Below, piece by piece: positions 26,131-33,984 of a DNA stretch of 54,037 nt. Position numbers and translations under genes: made by a program. Below the pieces are notes generated by a model, which saw only the letters and a list, made by a program, of their open reading frames with translations, was not told the origin of the DNA and did not search any database. Source of the stretch: Chryseobacterium oncorhynchi (GTDB lineage Bacteria > Bacteroidota > Bacteroidia > Flavobacteriales > Weeksellaceae). The DNA is taken from NCBI RefSeq assembly GCF_002899895.1, contig NZ_PPEI02000010.1:1-54037 (forward strand), given 5' to 3'. Positions within the stretch are counted from its first letter, which is position 1, and each line of letters starts with the position of its first letter.

Positions 26131-26225
26131 ATAATTGTTAATTCTGGTTAATGTAGAATATGCCTATCCTTTTTTATGTAAATTGGTATAATAACTATTA
26201 CATCTAATTAAAAAAATATATAAAT

Positions 26226-27092
26226 ATGAGCGATAATTTAGAAGCTAATTCACAAAACCGACCTATAACTATTTTTGGTGCAGGTACCTTAGGTCGTCGT
26301 ATTGCCCTCATGTTTTCTACGCAGGGTGGCGAAGTTCGTATCTATGATAAAAACAATGATGCGCTCGCAGCAGCAAAAACATTTGTAGAAGAAAACCTGC
26401 CGGACGTTGTTAAAACTGTTCCTAACGGAAAAGCGGGTACGCTGACAACCTTTACAGACTTTGATCAGGCAATTGATCAGGCATGGCTGGTGGTTGAAAG
26501 TCTTCCTGAAATTCCGGAACTTAAAATCGAAGTTCTGGGACAACTGGATAGCGCAGTAGCAGAGGATACAATTATTGCCACCAATTCATCTTCTTACCGC
26601 TCGAGTGATTTGGCAGGTAAAGTAAGCCATAAAAACAGGCTGCTTAATATGCATTTTATGATGCCACCCATTGCCAGAGCTGTAGAGCTAATGACATGTG
26701 GTGAAACCGATAGAAATATCATTGATTTCCTAGCCCATAAATTAAAAGAATACGGGCTTTCCCCTTATGTTGCAGAACAAGAAAGCGTTGGGTTTATTTA
26801 TAACCGTATATGGGCTGCCATAAAAAGAGAATCCCTATACGTTGTTGCCCAAGGAGTAGCATCTCCACAAACGGTGGATGATATTTTTAAGGAAACCTTA
26901 GGGGCTAAACAAGGACCATTCCGTTCCATGGACCAAGTAGGATTGGATGTTGTTCTGGATATTGAAGAACATTATGCTCAGGAGCGTCCGGGGATTCCGG
27001 AAGAACCAAGGGAACTTTTAAGAAAAATGATTGCCGAGGGAAAACTGGGGGTAAAATCAGGTGAAGGCTTCTATAATGATTACAAGAAGTAA
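26226..27092 (+). CDS. 3-hydroxyacyl-CoA dehydrogenase-family protein
   Basis: The protein has 288 residues. The N-terminal Rossmann fold shows the dinucleotide loop ITIFGAGTLGRRIALMFS (residues about 14-31). Then come LVVESLPEIPELK, the ATNSSSYRSSDLA serine loop, and MHFMMPPIARAVELM with the catalytic His of the family (usually HFFNPP). The C-terminal helical domain has VGFIYNRIWAAIKRESL and ends in LGVKSGEGFYNDYKK, as in stand-alone FadB-like dehydrogenases. It oxidises an L-3-hydroxyacyl-CoA or a related hydroxy acid with NAD. The partner gene follows after 7 bases. An L-gulonate or hydroxybutyryl-CoA dehydrogenase activity cannot be excluded. Confidence 0.87.
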   Translation: MSDNLEANSQNRPITIFGAGTLGRRIALMFSTQGGEVRIYDKNNDALAAAKTFVEENLPDVVKTVPNGKAGTLTTFTDFDQAIDQAWLVVESLPEIPELKIEVLGQLDSAVAEDTIIATNSSSYRSSDLAGKVSHKNRLLNMHFMMPPIARAVELMTCGETDRNIIDFLAHKLKEYGLSPYVAEQESVGFIYNRIWAAIKRESLYVVAQGVASPQTVDDIFKETLGAKQGPFRSMDQVGLDVVLDIEEHYAQERPGIPEEPRELLRKMIAEGKLGVKSGEGFYNDYKK

Positions 27093-27099
27093 CAGCAAC

Positions 27100-27978
27100 A
27101 TGAAGTTCCTGCTATGTTTAGAAGCTTATCCTCCGCAAATTGTGAAAATATCACTGGAGGATGGAACGAAAGAAACACTCCTGGAAATTACCAATGGTAC
27201 TCCTGACGGGATATGGATAGACCGGAATACAGGCAAGATTTACTGGACTATTATGGGTAAAATGACTGATCCACCGGAAGGTTATTTTGCAAAAGATGGG
27301 ACTATAGAATGTTGTAATCAAGATGGAAGCGAGCATGCGGTACTTGTTGGAAATGGCAGTATTACGACTCCAAAACAGATTACCGGTGATGAAAGGACAC
27401 ATCGTCTATACTGGTGTGACAGAGAAGGAATGGCTGTAATGTCTTCCTTTGCAGACGGCTCAGGTCTTGAGGTTCTGTTGCAACATGAGAAAGATGATTC
27501 TAATTCTAACGAAGTGGAGAAACATTGTGTGGGTATCGCATTGAATCCCCAGAAAGACTATTTATACTGGACACAGAAAGGACCAACTAAAGGGGGTAAA
27601 GGTAAAATTTTCCGCATGAAATTATCTCAGAAACACCCTGTAAGTGATTCGGACATAGAATTGTTAATGGATCACCTTCCTGAGCCTATTGATCTGGAAT
27701 TTGGGCATAAGACCGGAAAGTTATACTGGACAGATCGGGGAGCGGAACCAGAAGGAAATAGCCTTAATTGTGCAGAAGTTTCCGGAAACGGAGACCTTAC
27801 TAATCATAGAATTATAGCAAAAGGCCTAAAAGAAGGTATCGGGCTTGCTCTGGATGAAAGTGAAAATATTGCCTATACATCTGATCTGGGTGGATATATC
27901 AGGAAAATAAATCTGACGGATGGCTCAGAAAGTATTATTTTGCAGCAAGGTCCCATGACAGGGATTGCCTTGTTATAA
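27100..27978 (+). CDS. YWTD-type beta-propeller protein
   Basis: I choose the ATG at 27100 (MKFLLCLEAYPPQIVKISLE). The longer frame begins inside the dehydrogenase gene and adds a poor leader. The product has 292 residues and repeated YWT/YWC blades about 45-65 residues apart: GKIYWTIMGK, HRLYWCDREG, DYLYWTQKGP, GKLYWTDRGA, with GIALNP and GIGLALDESENI strands between. This is the six-bladed LDL-receptor YWTD or SMP-30-like fold. No signal peptide is seen, so it is cytoplasmic. Its coupling (7-base gap) to the dehydrogenase suggests a lactonase-like or binding role in the same pathway; that is inference. Confidence 0.8.
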   Translation: MKFLLCLEAYPPQIVKISLEDGTKETLLEITNGTPDGIWIDRNTGKIYWTIMGKMTDPPEGYFAKDGTIECCNQDGSEHAVLVGNGSITTPKQITGDERTHRLYWCDREGMAVMSSFADGSGLEVLLQHEKDDSNSNEVEKHCVGIALNPQKDYLYWTQKGPTKGGKGKIFRMKLSQKHPVSDSDIELLMDHLPEPIDLEFGHKTGKLYWTDRGAEPEGNSLNCAEVSGNGDLTNHRIIAKGLKEGIGLALDESENIAYTSDLGGYIRKINLTDGSESIILQQGPMTGIALL

Positions 27979-28043
27979 CAAAAAATAGAATTACTTTTTT
28001 CAAAACTTTCCACCAAAATTAAAGACGGGCTCTGTTTAGAAAT

Positions 28044-28077
28044 CAAAAATGGTCGGAATTTATTCCGACCATTTTTT
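28044..28077. terminator. Bidirectional intrinsic terminator
   Basis: AAAATGGTCGGAAT and ATTCCGACCATTTT form a near-perfect 14-base stem with a two-base loop, with A and T runs outside. It lies between the converging YWTD gene and the S15 hydrolase gene and can serve both. Confidence 0.9.
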
Positions 28078-28095
28078 GTAACATCCCATCTTAAT

Positions 28096-29841
28096 TTAGT
28101 CCCTTAATATGGGGATTTTAACAAAACTATCGTTGTACCATTTTACTTTTAATGGTTCTTTAGCGTCTTTTATACTTTCCTCGGTCACAGTTTTACCTGT
28201 TCCGTAATTTAATTCAGAAAAAGGATTTTTATTTACATTTAGATAAATTAATAATCTGCTTCCTTTACTAAGTCTTTTGCTTACTAAGTGTGTATTAGAG
28301 AAAGGAATGCTCTCAATTACATTTGGCTTTAGTAATTTTCTTTGTGTAATATCATTCGCATAGCTAGCCCGTCCAATAAAATAAGATAAGTGAAAATATT
28401 CTCCATTGGGCATTACTTCATATAAGGTTACCCCAATATCCATATCTAGTTTGTTAATGCTTGCTTTAATGGTTCCTAGAAATGAGCCATTTATTATCAT
28501 AGATTCTTTTAAAGGTTCACTAATAAAATTAAATCCATTAGCCGTATCAATTTCTTTACGAATAAGGGGTTCTGGATAATAATCATTATTTGTTGTCTCT
28601 CTGTCTGCAAAATCAACTTCTTGCGATAAATAACTTTTTTTAACAGGTTTCTTTGAATTCAAAGTATAGAATTTGCCAGACTTGTCATCGGTTAGGTAGA
28701 ACGTTAAGAAATCATTGTTCATTTTATCAATTGATGGGGCACTTCGCCATTTGTTGTCACCCATTACCTCATAATTGATTTTGTCCTTTAGGATTTCCGG
28801 TTTAGTGCCATTTTTTAGAATATAATCAAACCATTGATAAGTGATTTTATTAATATCAAACAGTGCAACGGGATCTACCTTGTATTCATACAAGACACTT
28901 TCTCCGCCACTCTGTGTACCAAAATGTCCGTATGGTCCAATGATAAGATAGGCAGGAGTTTGCGGACTGTACTTTTGAAGTTCTCTTAGATAGTACAACC
29001 CAGAACTTTGTCCATCATTGTAATACCCGTCAAATGCCAAAACCGGAATTTTTATTTGTGCAAAATCTTTTTTATATGGCGTCATTTTTTGCCAATAACT
29101 ATCAAAAGATGGATGGCTTATCCATCGTTGAAACCATTTGTTAGGAACGCCATCTATGCTATCTAGTTTTTTGTAGGCAGCCCCTGTTTCCCACCATTTA
29201 TTTTGCATTTGACGAAACCGTTTTCTGTCATTTCCGGCAATAGTATCCAGATACTTATTATTTCCAACATAAAATGACCATTCGTAATTTGGGTTGACGA
29301 AAATATTATTTTCTACAGGTAATCCTTGCCCTGGCCGTGCGGCTACTGAAGGGACGATTGTTTTGAGGGCAGGATGTAGGGTTTTGGATGCTGCCCATTG
29401 AGTAAAGCCATTATAACTGCCGCCATACATCCCAACACTTCCATTGCTCCATTTTTGCTTACTGATCCAATCAATAACATCATAAGTATCATTGGCATCA
29501 TTTTCATATGGAAATATTTCGTCAGGACTAAATTTTTTTCCTCTTGCATAGGCAATAACGCCCACGTAGCCATTGTCTACAGATCTTTTTAATGATGCGA
29601 TATCTCTACCAGTATCTCTAACATAAATAGTGGATTGAAGGATGACGGGTTTGGGATTTTCATCTCCCTTTTTTCTTACAACCATTAAAGATAGTGTTGC
29701 TCCGTCCCTTGTTTTTACAGAAACACTATCTTGTATATTATAGATACTTTTTAAATCTTTCGATTTTACTTTTTTAGTTTGTTGTGCCGAGCCAATGAAA
29801 AAGGCCAGAAATAGAATAGTGAAATTCAAAAATACTTTCAT
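28096..29841 (-). CDS. CocE/NonD-family hydrolase (peptidase S15-like), secreted
   Basis: The protein has 581 residues and a signal peptide (MKVFLNFTILFLAFFIGSAQ). The alpha/beta hydrolase domain shows SVKTRDGATLSLMVVRKKG, the nucleophile elbow GMYGGSYNGFTQWAA (Ser around residue 145), the acidic region VLAFDGYYNDGQSSG and the His loop IIGPYGHFG. The C-terminal jelly-roll typical of X-Pro dipeptidyl-peptidase/CocE proteins follows (DFADRETTNNDYY to FVKIPIL). It should hydrolyse acyl, ester or X-Pro bonds in the periplasm or outside the cell. The exact substrate is open: glutaryl-7-ACA acylases and cocaine esterase share the fold. It is transcribed alone and ends at a bidirectional terminator. 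Confidence 0.88.
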   Translation of the reverse strand: MKVFLNFTILFLAFFIGSAQQTKKVKSKDLKSIYNIQDSVSVKTRDGATLSLMVVRKKGDENPKPVILQSTIYVRDTGRDIASLKRSVDNGYVGVIAYARGKKFSPDEIFPYENDANDTYDVIDWISKQKWSNGSVGMYGGSYNGFTQWAASKTLHPALKTIVPSVAARPGQGLPVENNIFVNPNYEWSFYVGNNKYLDTIAGNDRKRFRQMQNKWWETGAAYKKLDSIDGVPNKWFQRWISHPSFDSYWQKMTPYKKDFAQIKIPVLAFDGYYNDGQSSGLYYLRELQKYSPQTPAYLIIGPYGHFGTQSGGESVLYEYKVDPVALFDINKITYQWFDYILKNGTKPEILKDKINYEVMGDNKWRSAPSIDKMNNDFLTFYLTDDKSGKFYTLNSKKPVKKSYLSQEVDFADRETTNNDYYPEPLIRKEIDTANGFNFISEPLKESMIINGSFLGTIKASINKLDMDIGVTLYEVMPNGEYFHLSYFIGRASYANDITQRKLLKPNVIESIPFSNTHLVSKRLSKGSRLLIYLNVNKNPFSELNYGTGKTVTEESIKDAKEPLKVKWYNDSFVKIPILRD

Positions 29842-29995
29842 GAGTTATTTTTACCTTGTTTTTAGATTTATTATCCACTGTTCTATGCCTGCAGCTCATT
29901 GATTTATACATATTAGAAAACAGTCTATTACTTTTTTAATTGATTCAAAGTAATTAGTTGATTTTTTGAAGCACTAATGTACTGGTAATTTATAA

Positions 29996-30175
29996 ATATC
30001 CTTTGTCTATTTTTTATCAAAAGACTTTACTATCTATAAAAATGATAATGCAATCAATTATTTATGGATTCAGATCAATAGAAATTATAGTGATTCTATT
30101 GCAGAATAATATTCTGAGCTTTATGATTTTGATGCTTAGGATAAGTTTATTGAAGAACTTATAACTATAGAATAA
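29996..30175 (+). pseudogene. Decayed 3' gene fragment with two internal stops
   Basis: In one frame on the plus strand I read ISFVYFLSKDFTIYKNDNAI, NYLWIQINRNYSDSIAE, stop, YSELYDFDA, stop, DKFIEELITIE, then TAA. The composition is clearly protein-like, but two stops interrupt it and no start is present. It is followed at once by a strong terminator. I take it as the remnant of a gene's 3' end; the family is not recognised. Confidence 0.4.
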
Positions 30176-30210
30176 AAAAAGCCGCAATGAGTATTACGGC
30201 TTTTTTTTAT
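30173..30210. terminator. Intrinsic terminator (bidirectional)
   Basis: GCCGCAAT-GAGT-ATTACGGC, with A7 before and T8 after and one mismatch in the stem. It ends the minus-strand 228-residue gene on the other side and the decayed fragment on this side. Confidence 0.75.
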
Positions 30211-30223
30211 TAGATATATTGTA

Positions 30224-30910
30224 TTATAAAGTTCTTGAACGTGCTACTGAAAGAAGGTATACTAAGTGGGCATACATATTTCGTTTTACAGATTCTAGCT
30301 TGATTTCTCCGGTTGTTGGGTTAATCGTGGCTACCAGATCAGCCGTACATTGCTGCCCGGCGAGAGAAGAGCTTGCCAGATAATTAGAGATGTTGGCATT
30401 GGGGTACGAAATTCTTGGGTAATCGGGAACCGGCTGGTTGGGTATGGACGAACTGTTTGTAAATCCTTTATTGTCAATATATCGGGCACTCCATACGCCG
30501 GAAAATTGCCCGTTTGCTGTATTGAGGTTTTGTCCCACTACAATTTTGGTTTCTACCGGAGTATTAAAACCGGCACACGAACTGTAATGATTTAAAGAAA
30601 CTGTACATGAAGAGGCATTATCTGTAGGCTGAAAGCATTTTCCCTCATAGATTGTAGATCTTTGCTCTGCGCCATTTGTAGAAGTATTGAGTATCGCTTT
30701 TGGAGAGAAAATTTCCTCCGGAGACATTAAGCTGAATGTACCATCAGAATCCGCTGTAACAATCTTTTGTTCTGTATTTGACAGGTTTCTTACTCTTACC
30801 GATCCATTAATATCCAATGTGCTTGTGGGAGTTGTAGTATTTATTCCTACTTGTGCGTTCATATAGCTGCAAAAAGCAAGCGCTGTCAAAAAAAAAGTCT
30901 TTGTTTTCAT
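30224..30910 (-). CDS. Secreted surface protein with tail-fibre-like N-terminus
   Basis: The protein has 228 residues. A signal peptide (MKTKTFFLTALAFCSYMNAQ) is followed by VGINTTTPTSTLDINGSVRV, the start shared by many exported Bacteroidota proteins that resemble phage tail-fibre heads (G-I-N-T-T-P...L-D-I-N-G). Six Cys follow in the middle and C-terminal part (KCFQPTDNASSCTVSLN, YSSCAGF, GQQCTADL), with five of them within about 60 residues, suggesting disulphides. No sorting domain is visible, so the export route beyond Sec is unclear. The function is unknown; a structural or adhesive role fits the motif. It is transcribed alone. Confidence 0.75.
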   Translation of the reverse strand: MKTKTFFLTALAFCSYMNAQVGINTTTPTSTLDINGSVRVRNLSNTEQKIVTADSDGTFSLMSPEEIFSPKAILNTSTNGAEQRSTIYEGKCFQPTDNASSCTVSLNHYSSCAGFNTPVETKIVVGQNLNTANGQFSGVWSARYIDNKGFTNSSSIPNQPVPDYPRISYPNANISNYLASSSLAGQQCTADLVATINPTTGEIKLESVKRNMYAHLVYLLSVARSRTL

Positions 30911-31185
30911 GGTATAATTTGAATAACGTTTAAATTTTTCACTAAGGTAAGAAATATGTATTGATTGAGAATAAAAAACTTATTAAATATATATTACGCC
31001 ATTATATTTAATATTAATTTAATTTATTGGTGAAAATTTTAAACTATCCGAATTAGATATTAACTTAAAGTTTAAGCTTCATGATTTTGTTTGAAAAATA
31101 TTTGTATTTTAGCCAAAATATGTTGTTTTTTAATAAACATATTGGGCACTAATTAAAATTCAGATAATTTGAATTAAAAAATTAG

Positions 31186-31193
31186 TAGATTTG
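31186..31193 (+). promoter_or_regulatory. -7 promoter box of small lipoprotein gene
   Basis: TAGATTTG fits TAnnTTTG. Transcription would start near 31200 and give a leader of about 100 bases holding a stable hairpin. Confidence 0.5.
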
Positions 31194-31224
31194 CACGGAC
31201 AAAAAAATAATAAATAATAAGCTC

Positions 31225-31266
31225 ATTCTTTATTACATGGCTTTTGGAATGTATGTAATAAGGAAT
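31225..31266 (+). promoter_or_regulatory. 14-base-pair hairpin in the 5' leader
   Basis: ATTCTTTATTACAT (31225-31238) pairs along its whole length with ATGTAATAAGGAAT (31253-31266), with one G-U pair and a 14-base loop. It ends 33 bases before the lipoprotein ATG and has no T run. It could stabilise the message or control translation. Confidence 0.45.
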
Positions 31267-31299
31267 AACATGATTTTTAGGTTATAAACTACTGAAACT

Positions 31300-31668
31300 A
31301 TGAAGAAACTTTTTTTACTTTTATTAACGGCATTTTTATTTATCGGTTGCAGCTCTGATGATGAAACGATCTATGATTACATAGGAACATGGTCGGGGAC
31401 ATATGAAGGAGGTGATAAGGGAGTCTGGAATTTTGTGGTAGACAATACCGGTAAAGTGTCAGGAACAATGCATTCTGATGTTAATAATACAAATTACAAT
31501 ATTTCCGGTAATTTAAGTAATACAGGAGATCTGACTGGAACAGTAGGACTTCCGTCAAAAGGAGAGTTTAAAGGAAAACTTAATCCGGATAAAAAAGGAA
31601 ACGGAAGCTGGGGCAACCAACTTCCAACACCAGCACAATACGGAACCTGGAAAGGAGAAAAGAAATAA
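31300..31668 (+). CDS. Small lipoprotein, beta-barrel-like
   Basis: The product has 122 residues. The signal peptide ends in a clear lipobox (LLTAFLFIGCSSDDE), with Cys at residue 17 and acidic residues after it, as in Bacteroidota surface-exported lipoproteins. The mature part is a short Gly-rich beta domain (YIGTWSGTYEGGDKGVWNF, GKVSGTMHSDVNN, GDLTGTVGLPSKGEFKGKL, YGTWKGEKK) with repeated G-T/S-W/G-x strands. This resembles small lipocalin-like proteins of unknown function. It has its own promoter and a terminator directly after the stop. Confidence 0.8.
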   Translation: MKKLFLLLLTAFLFIGCSSDDETIYDYIGTWSGTYEGGDKGVWNFVVDNTGKVSGTMHSDVNNTNYNISGNLSNTGDLTGTVGLPSKGEFKGKLNPDKKGNGSWGNQLPTPAQYGTWKGEKK

Positions 31669-31675
31669 AAAATAG

Positions 31676-31704
31676 AAAGTCTGCAAATCTGCAGACTTTT
31701 TTAT
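31676..31704. terminator. Bidirectional intrinsic terminator
   Basis: AAAGTCTGCA and TGCAGACTTT form a perfect 10-base stem with loop AATC and a T run. It separates the lipoprotein gene from the converging 212-residue gene, whose stop lies next to it. Confidence 0.85.
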
Positions 31705-32343
31705 TTATACAAACCCCATTTGGAGAATTTCATTATTTTCATTCTTTAATGCCACGAAATAGAGGAGGGGATCTTTCTTTTCAAAATGTTCTTTAAAGGA
31801 CGTCTCTTGGCTTTCATTCAATATCACTTCATCTTCAGCATATTCTGTCATCATATTTTCAGAGTCTAGTTTTATGGTAAGGATTGCTGCTTTATCAATT
31901 TGTTTTTTTCCGTTTACTAAAAGAACCTGATTTTTAACTTCAACAGTGGACCTTACATTTTCTATCGTTCCAAACTGAAATTGTCTAAGAAGCTTTTTCC
32001 CGATTTCAGTTTGTAATCCATTTTCAACCGTTCGTTTACCTCGCTCAGAAACTGTATCCAGATCCTTTATTTCTGTCATCAGTTTTGCAAACTTCTGGTA
32101 GAGGAGAGGATCACCTGCTTTTTTGATGTAAAAATCGAGACTAGCCCTAATGGCCTTCCCCACTTTGGAACAGTGACCAAATTCAGAGCTGTTTTGCCTT
32201 ACCTTTTCATAAGACGGATTCTTCTTAAAAGCCGTTTTATTGAAACCACTTTTCTTCCGAACCACATTTTTCCCATTCAGATTATAAAAGACAAGGTCAC
32301 CTACAGCCCCTGTGATCTTGATTACACTTTCATATGTCGCCAT
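31705..32343 (-). CDS. Conserved hypothetical protein
   Basis: The protein has 212 residues with no signal peptide or membrane segment. The N-terminus (GAVGDLVFYNLNGKNVVRKK, SYEKVRQNSSEFGHCSKVGK) is basic. The middle is helical (FYIKKAGDPLLYQKFAKLMT) and the C-terminus is beta-rich with acidic residues. I recall this style of protein from Flavobacteriia genomes only as hypothetical; I know no function. A very good promoter (TTG, 18 bases, TATCTTTG on the minus strand, 32361-32389) gives it a leader of only about 12 bases. It is transcribed alone. Confidence 0.7.
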   Translation of the reverse strand: MATYESVIKITGAVGDLVFYNLNGKNVVRKKSGFNKTAFKKNPSYEKVRQNSSEFGHCSKVGKAIRASLDFYIKKAGDPLLYQKFAKLMTEIKDLDTVSERGKRTVENGLQTEIGKKLLRQFQFGTIENVRSTVEVKNQVLLVNGKKQIDKAAILTIKLDSENMMTEYAEDEVILNESQETSFKEHFEKKDPLLYFVALKNENNEILQMGFV

Positions 32344-32360
32344 ATTGTAAATATTGAACT

Positions 32361-32389
32361 CAAAGATAGCAATAAATAATGTAAATCAA
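32361..32389 (-). promoter_or_regulatory. Bacteroidota-type promoter of the 212-residue gene
   Basis: On the minus strand TTG (32389-32387), an 18-base spacer and TATCTTTG (32368-32361) match the consensus fully. Confidence 0.7.
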
Positions 32390-32452
32390 AATTTTAACAT
32401 ATATTTATCATATAGTTGTAGTATAGTTTTATTATAATTAAAATATAAAATG

Positions 32453-32460
32453 TATATTTG
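32453..32460 (+). promoter_or_regulatory. -7 promoter box of NlpC/P60 gene
   Basis: TATATTTG lies 37 bases upstream of the ATG at 32497. No TTG sits at the ideal distance. Confidence 0.45.
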
Positions 32461-32496
32461 TCTATCAATTGTTAATCAGGTAAAAATCAGAGGAAT

Positions 32497-33069
32497 ATGA
32501 GAACGGGATTATTTGAAAATAGAATAAGCATAAAGCAACTGTCTGTATTACTTATTGCATCTGCTTTTGTAGTGTCCTGTGGGAGTTCGAAGAAAGTGTC
32601 TTCCAATAAAAAATCAGGAAATAAAACTGTTGTAAAGTCCGAAAACCTTAGAAAACTGGATTCCAGATTTGACGGTAAGGTTCCAAGATCTATCAATGAT
32701 GTTTTGAAAGACGCTGAGAAATATATTGGAACTCCTTATAAATTTGGAGGAAATACATCATCAGGATTCGATTGTTCCGGATTTACTGTAAAAGTATTTG
32801 AAGAAAATTCGTTCAATCTTCCCAGAAGATCTTCTGATCAGGCAGAATCCGGAAAAAATATTGATATTACTGATGTAAAACCTGGTGATTTATTGTTTTT
32901 TGCCACTGCAGGAGGTAGCCGCGTTTCTCACGTAGGAATTGTTCATGATATTGGCCCCGATGGAGAAGTGAAGTTTATTCATGCTTCCACATCCAAAGGA
33001 GTAATCATTTCATCATTGAACGAAAAGTATTGGAATAAGGCTTATCTTCATGCTCAACGTGTTTTATAA
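32497..33069 (+). CDS. NlpC/P60 (C40) peptidoglycan endopeptidase lipoprotein
   Basis: The product has 190 residues. The leader ends in a lipobox (LLIASAFVVSCGSSKK), followed by a Lys/Ser linker. The C40 domain shows the catalytic Cys in GGNTSSGFDCSGFTVKVF (Cys around residue 90), the catalytic His in GSRVSHVGIVHDI, and the third residue (His) in VKFIHASTSKGV. YIGTPYKFGG is the family entry motif. It likely cuts D-Glu/diaminopimelate linkages in the periplasm during wall remodelling. A lone LytTR regulator gene follows after 28 bases and may share the transcript. Confidence 0.92.
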   Translation: MRTGLFENRISIKQLSVLLIASAFVVSCGSSKKVSSNKKSGNKTVVKSENLRKLDSRFDGKVPRSINDVLKDAEKYIGTPYKFGGNTSSGFDCSGFTVKVFEENSFNLPRRSSDQAESGKNIDITDVKPGDLLFFATAGGSRVSHVGIVHDIGPDGEVKFIHASTSKGVIISSLNEKYWNKAYLHAQRVL

Positions 33070-33097
33070 TAGAATACTATACCATTTATAGGCTATC

Positions 33098-33424
33098 ATG
33101 GAAAATCGAACCTTTGCCTTTGTTAAAACAGAGAAAAAACTGGTAAAGCTTTTTTATAAAGATATTACTATTATCAAAGGATTGGGCAACTATGTGGAAG
33201 TTCACACCCTGAACGGAAAAAGATATGTCTACTACAAACCTCTCAAAGATCTTATTGATAGCCTGCCTGACGAATTCATGAGGGTACATAATTCTTATAT
33301 TGTCAATTTAATCAATATCGACTCTTTTGAAGATAATCAGCTTTTGTGTGGTGATATAAAAATAGCAGTCGCCAAAAGCTATAAGGATTGTCTTACCGAA
33401 GCTCTTAGCAAAATGATGCTGTAA
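33098..33424 (+). CDS. Stand-alone LytTR DNA-binding protein
   Basis: The protein has 108 residues that consist almost entirely of one LytTR domain: TEKKLVKLFYKDITIIKGLG, NYVEVHTLNGKRYVYYKPLK, the conserved FMRVHNSYIVNLINID, and a Lys-rich end (AVAKSYKDCLTEAL). The usual receiver domain is missing, and the start is a clean ATG, so this is a natural single-domain form rather than a truncation. It would bind direct-repeat DNA sites as a dimer. The input signal is unknown. It sits 28 bases after the NlpC/P60 gene. Confidence 0.88.
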   Translation: MENRTFAFVKTEKKLVKLFYKDITIIKGLGNYVEVHTLNGKRYVYYKPLKDLIDSLPDEFMRVHNSYIVNLINIDSFEDNQLLCGDIKIAVAKSYKDCLTEALSKMML

Positions 33425-33532
33425 AAACACTCTACATCAATAAAACACTTACTCACATCACATTTGTGTTCCTGTACATAAAAAAGTTTTTATTCAGTTT
33501 CTCTTATCATAGTTTTACAAAAACTTATTATA

Positions 33533-33910
33533 ATGAATAAAGACGAAGTACTGAATTATATCAAAACAAATAACCTTATCGGAATCAAAGCAGGATCAGA
33601 AAGAACTGATTTTCTGGAAATATGGATGGTTGTTGTTCAGGATAGAATATTCGCCAGATCATGGGGACTGGCAGAAAGAAGCTGGTACAATACTTTCTTA
33701 AAAGACCCAAATGGCCAAATCCAATGTGGAAATTCAATTTTCAACATAAAGGCAGTAATTCCCACTGATACTAATGAACTTACAGATGAAATCAATCAGA
33801 CGTATTTAACGAAATACAATATAGGCAGGAACAGAAAATATGCAAAAGGTATTGTTCAGGAACAGCATGTTGAAAAAACAATGGAGTTTATTATTTGTGA
33901 AGCAAAATAA
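33533..33910 (+). CDS. DUF2255 family protein
   Basis: The protein has 125 residues. It shows the family core LIGIKAGSERTDFLEIWMVV, RIFARSWGLAERSWYNTFLK and DPNGQIQCGNSIFNIKAVIP. These proteins have a small split-barrel fold related to flavin-binding nitroreductase-like proteins. No function is established. It is cytoplasmic and probably monocistronic, since 108 bases separate it from the LytTR gene and 74 from the next gene. Confidence 0.8.
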   Translation: MNKDEVLNYIKTNNLIGIKAGSERTDFLEIWMVVVQDRIFARSWGLAERSWYNTFLKDPNGQIQCGNSIFNIKAVIPTDTNELTDEINQTYLTKYNIGRNRKYAKGIVQEQHVEKTMEFIICEAK

Positions 33911-33984
33911 TGTAAATATGTAAAAGCTTTTGTGCTTTCTATACGTAAAGAAAATCATTGCAATAGCATTGCATTCCAAAACAG

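Larger units (their letters stand above)
30911..31299. other. 389-base divergent intergenic region
   Basis: It separates the 228-residue secreted protein gene (minus) from a small lipoprotein gene (plus). It contains the plus-strand promoter box TAGATTTG (31186-31193) and a long leader hairpin (31225-31266). I see no other gene. Confidence 0.5.
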
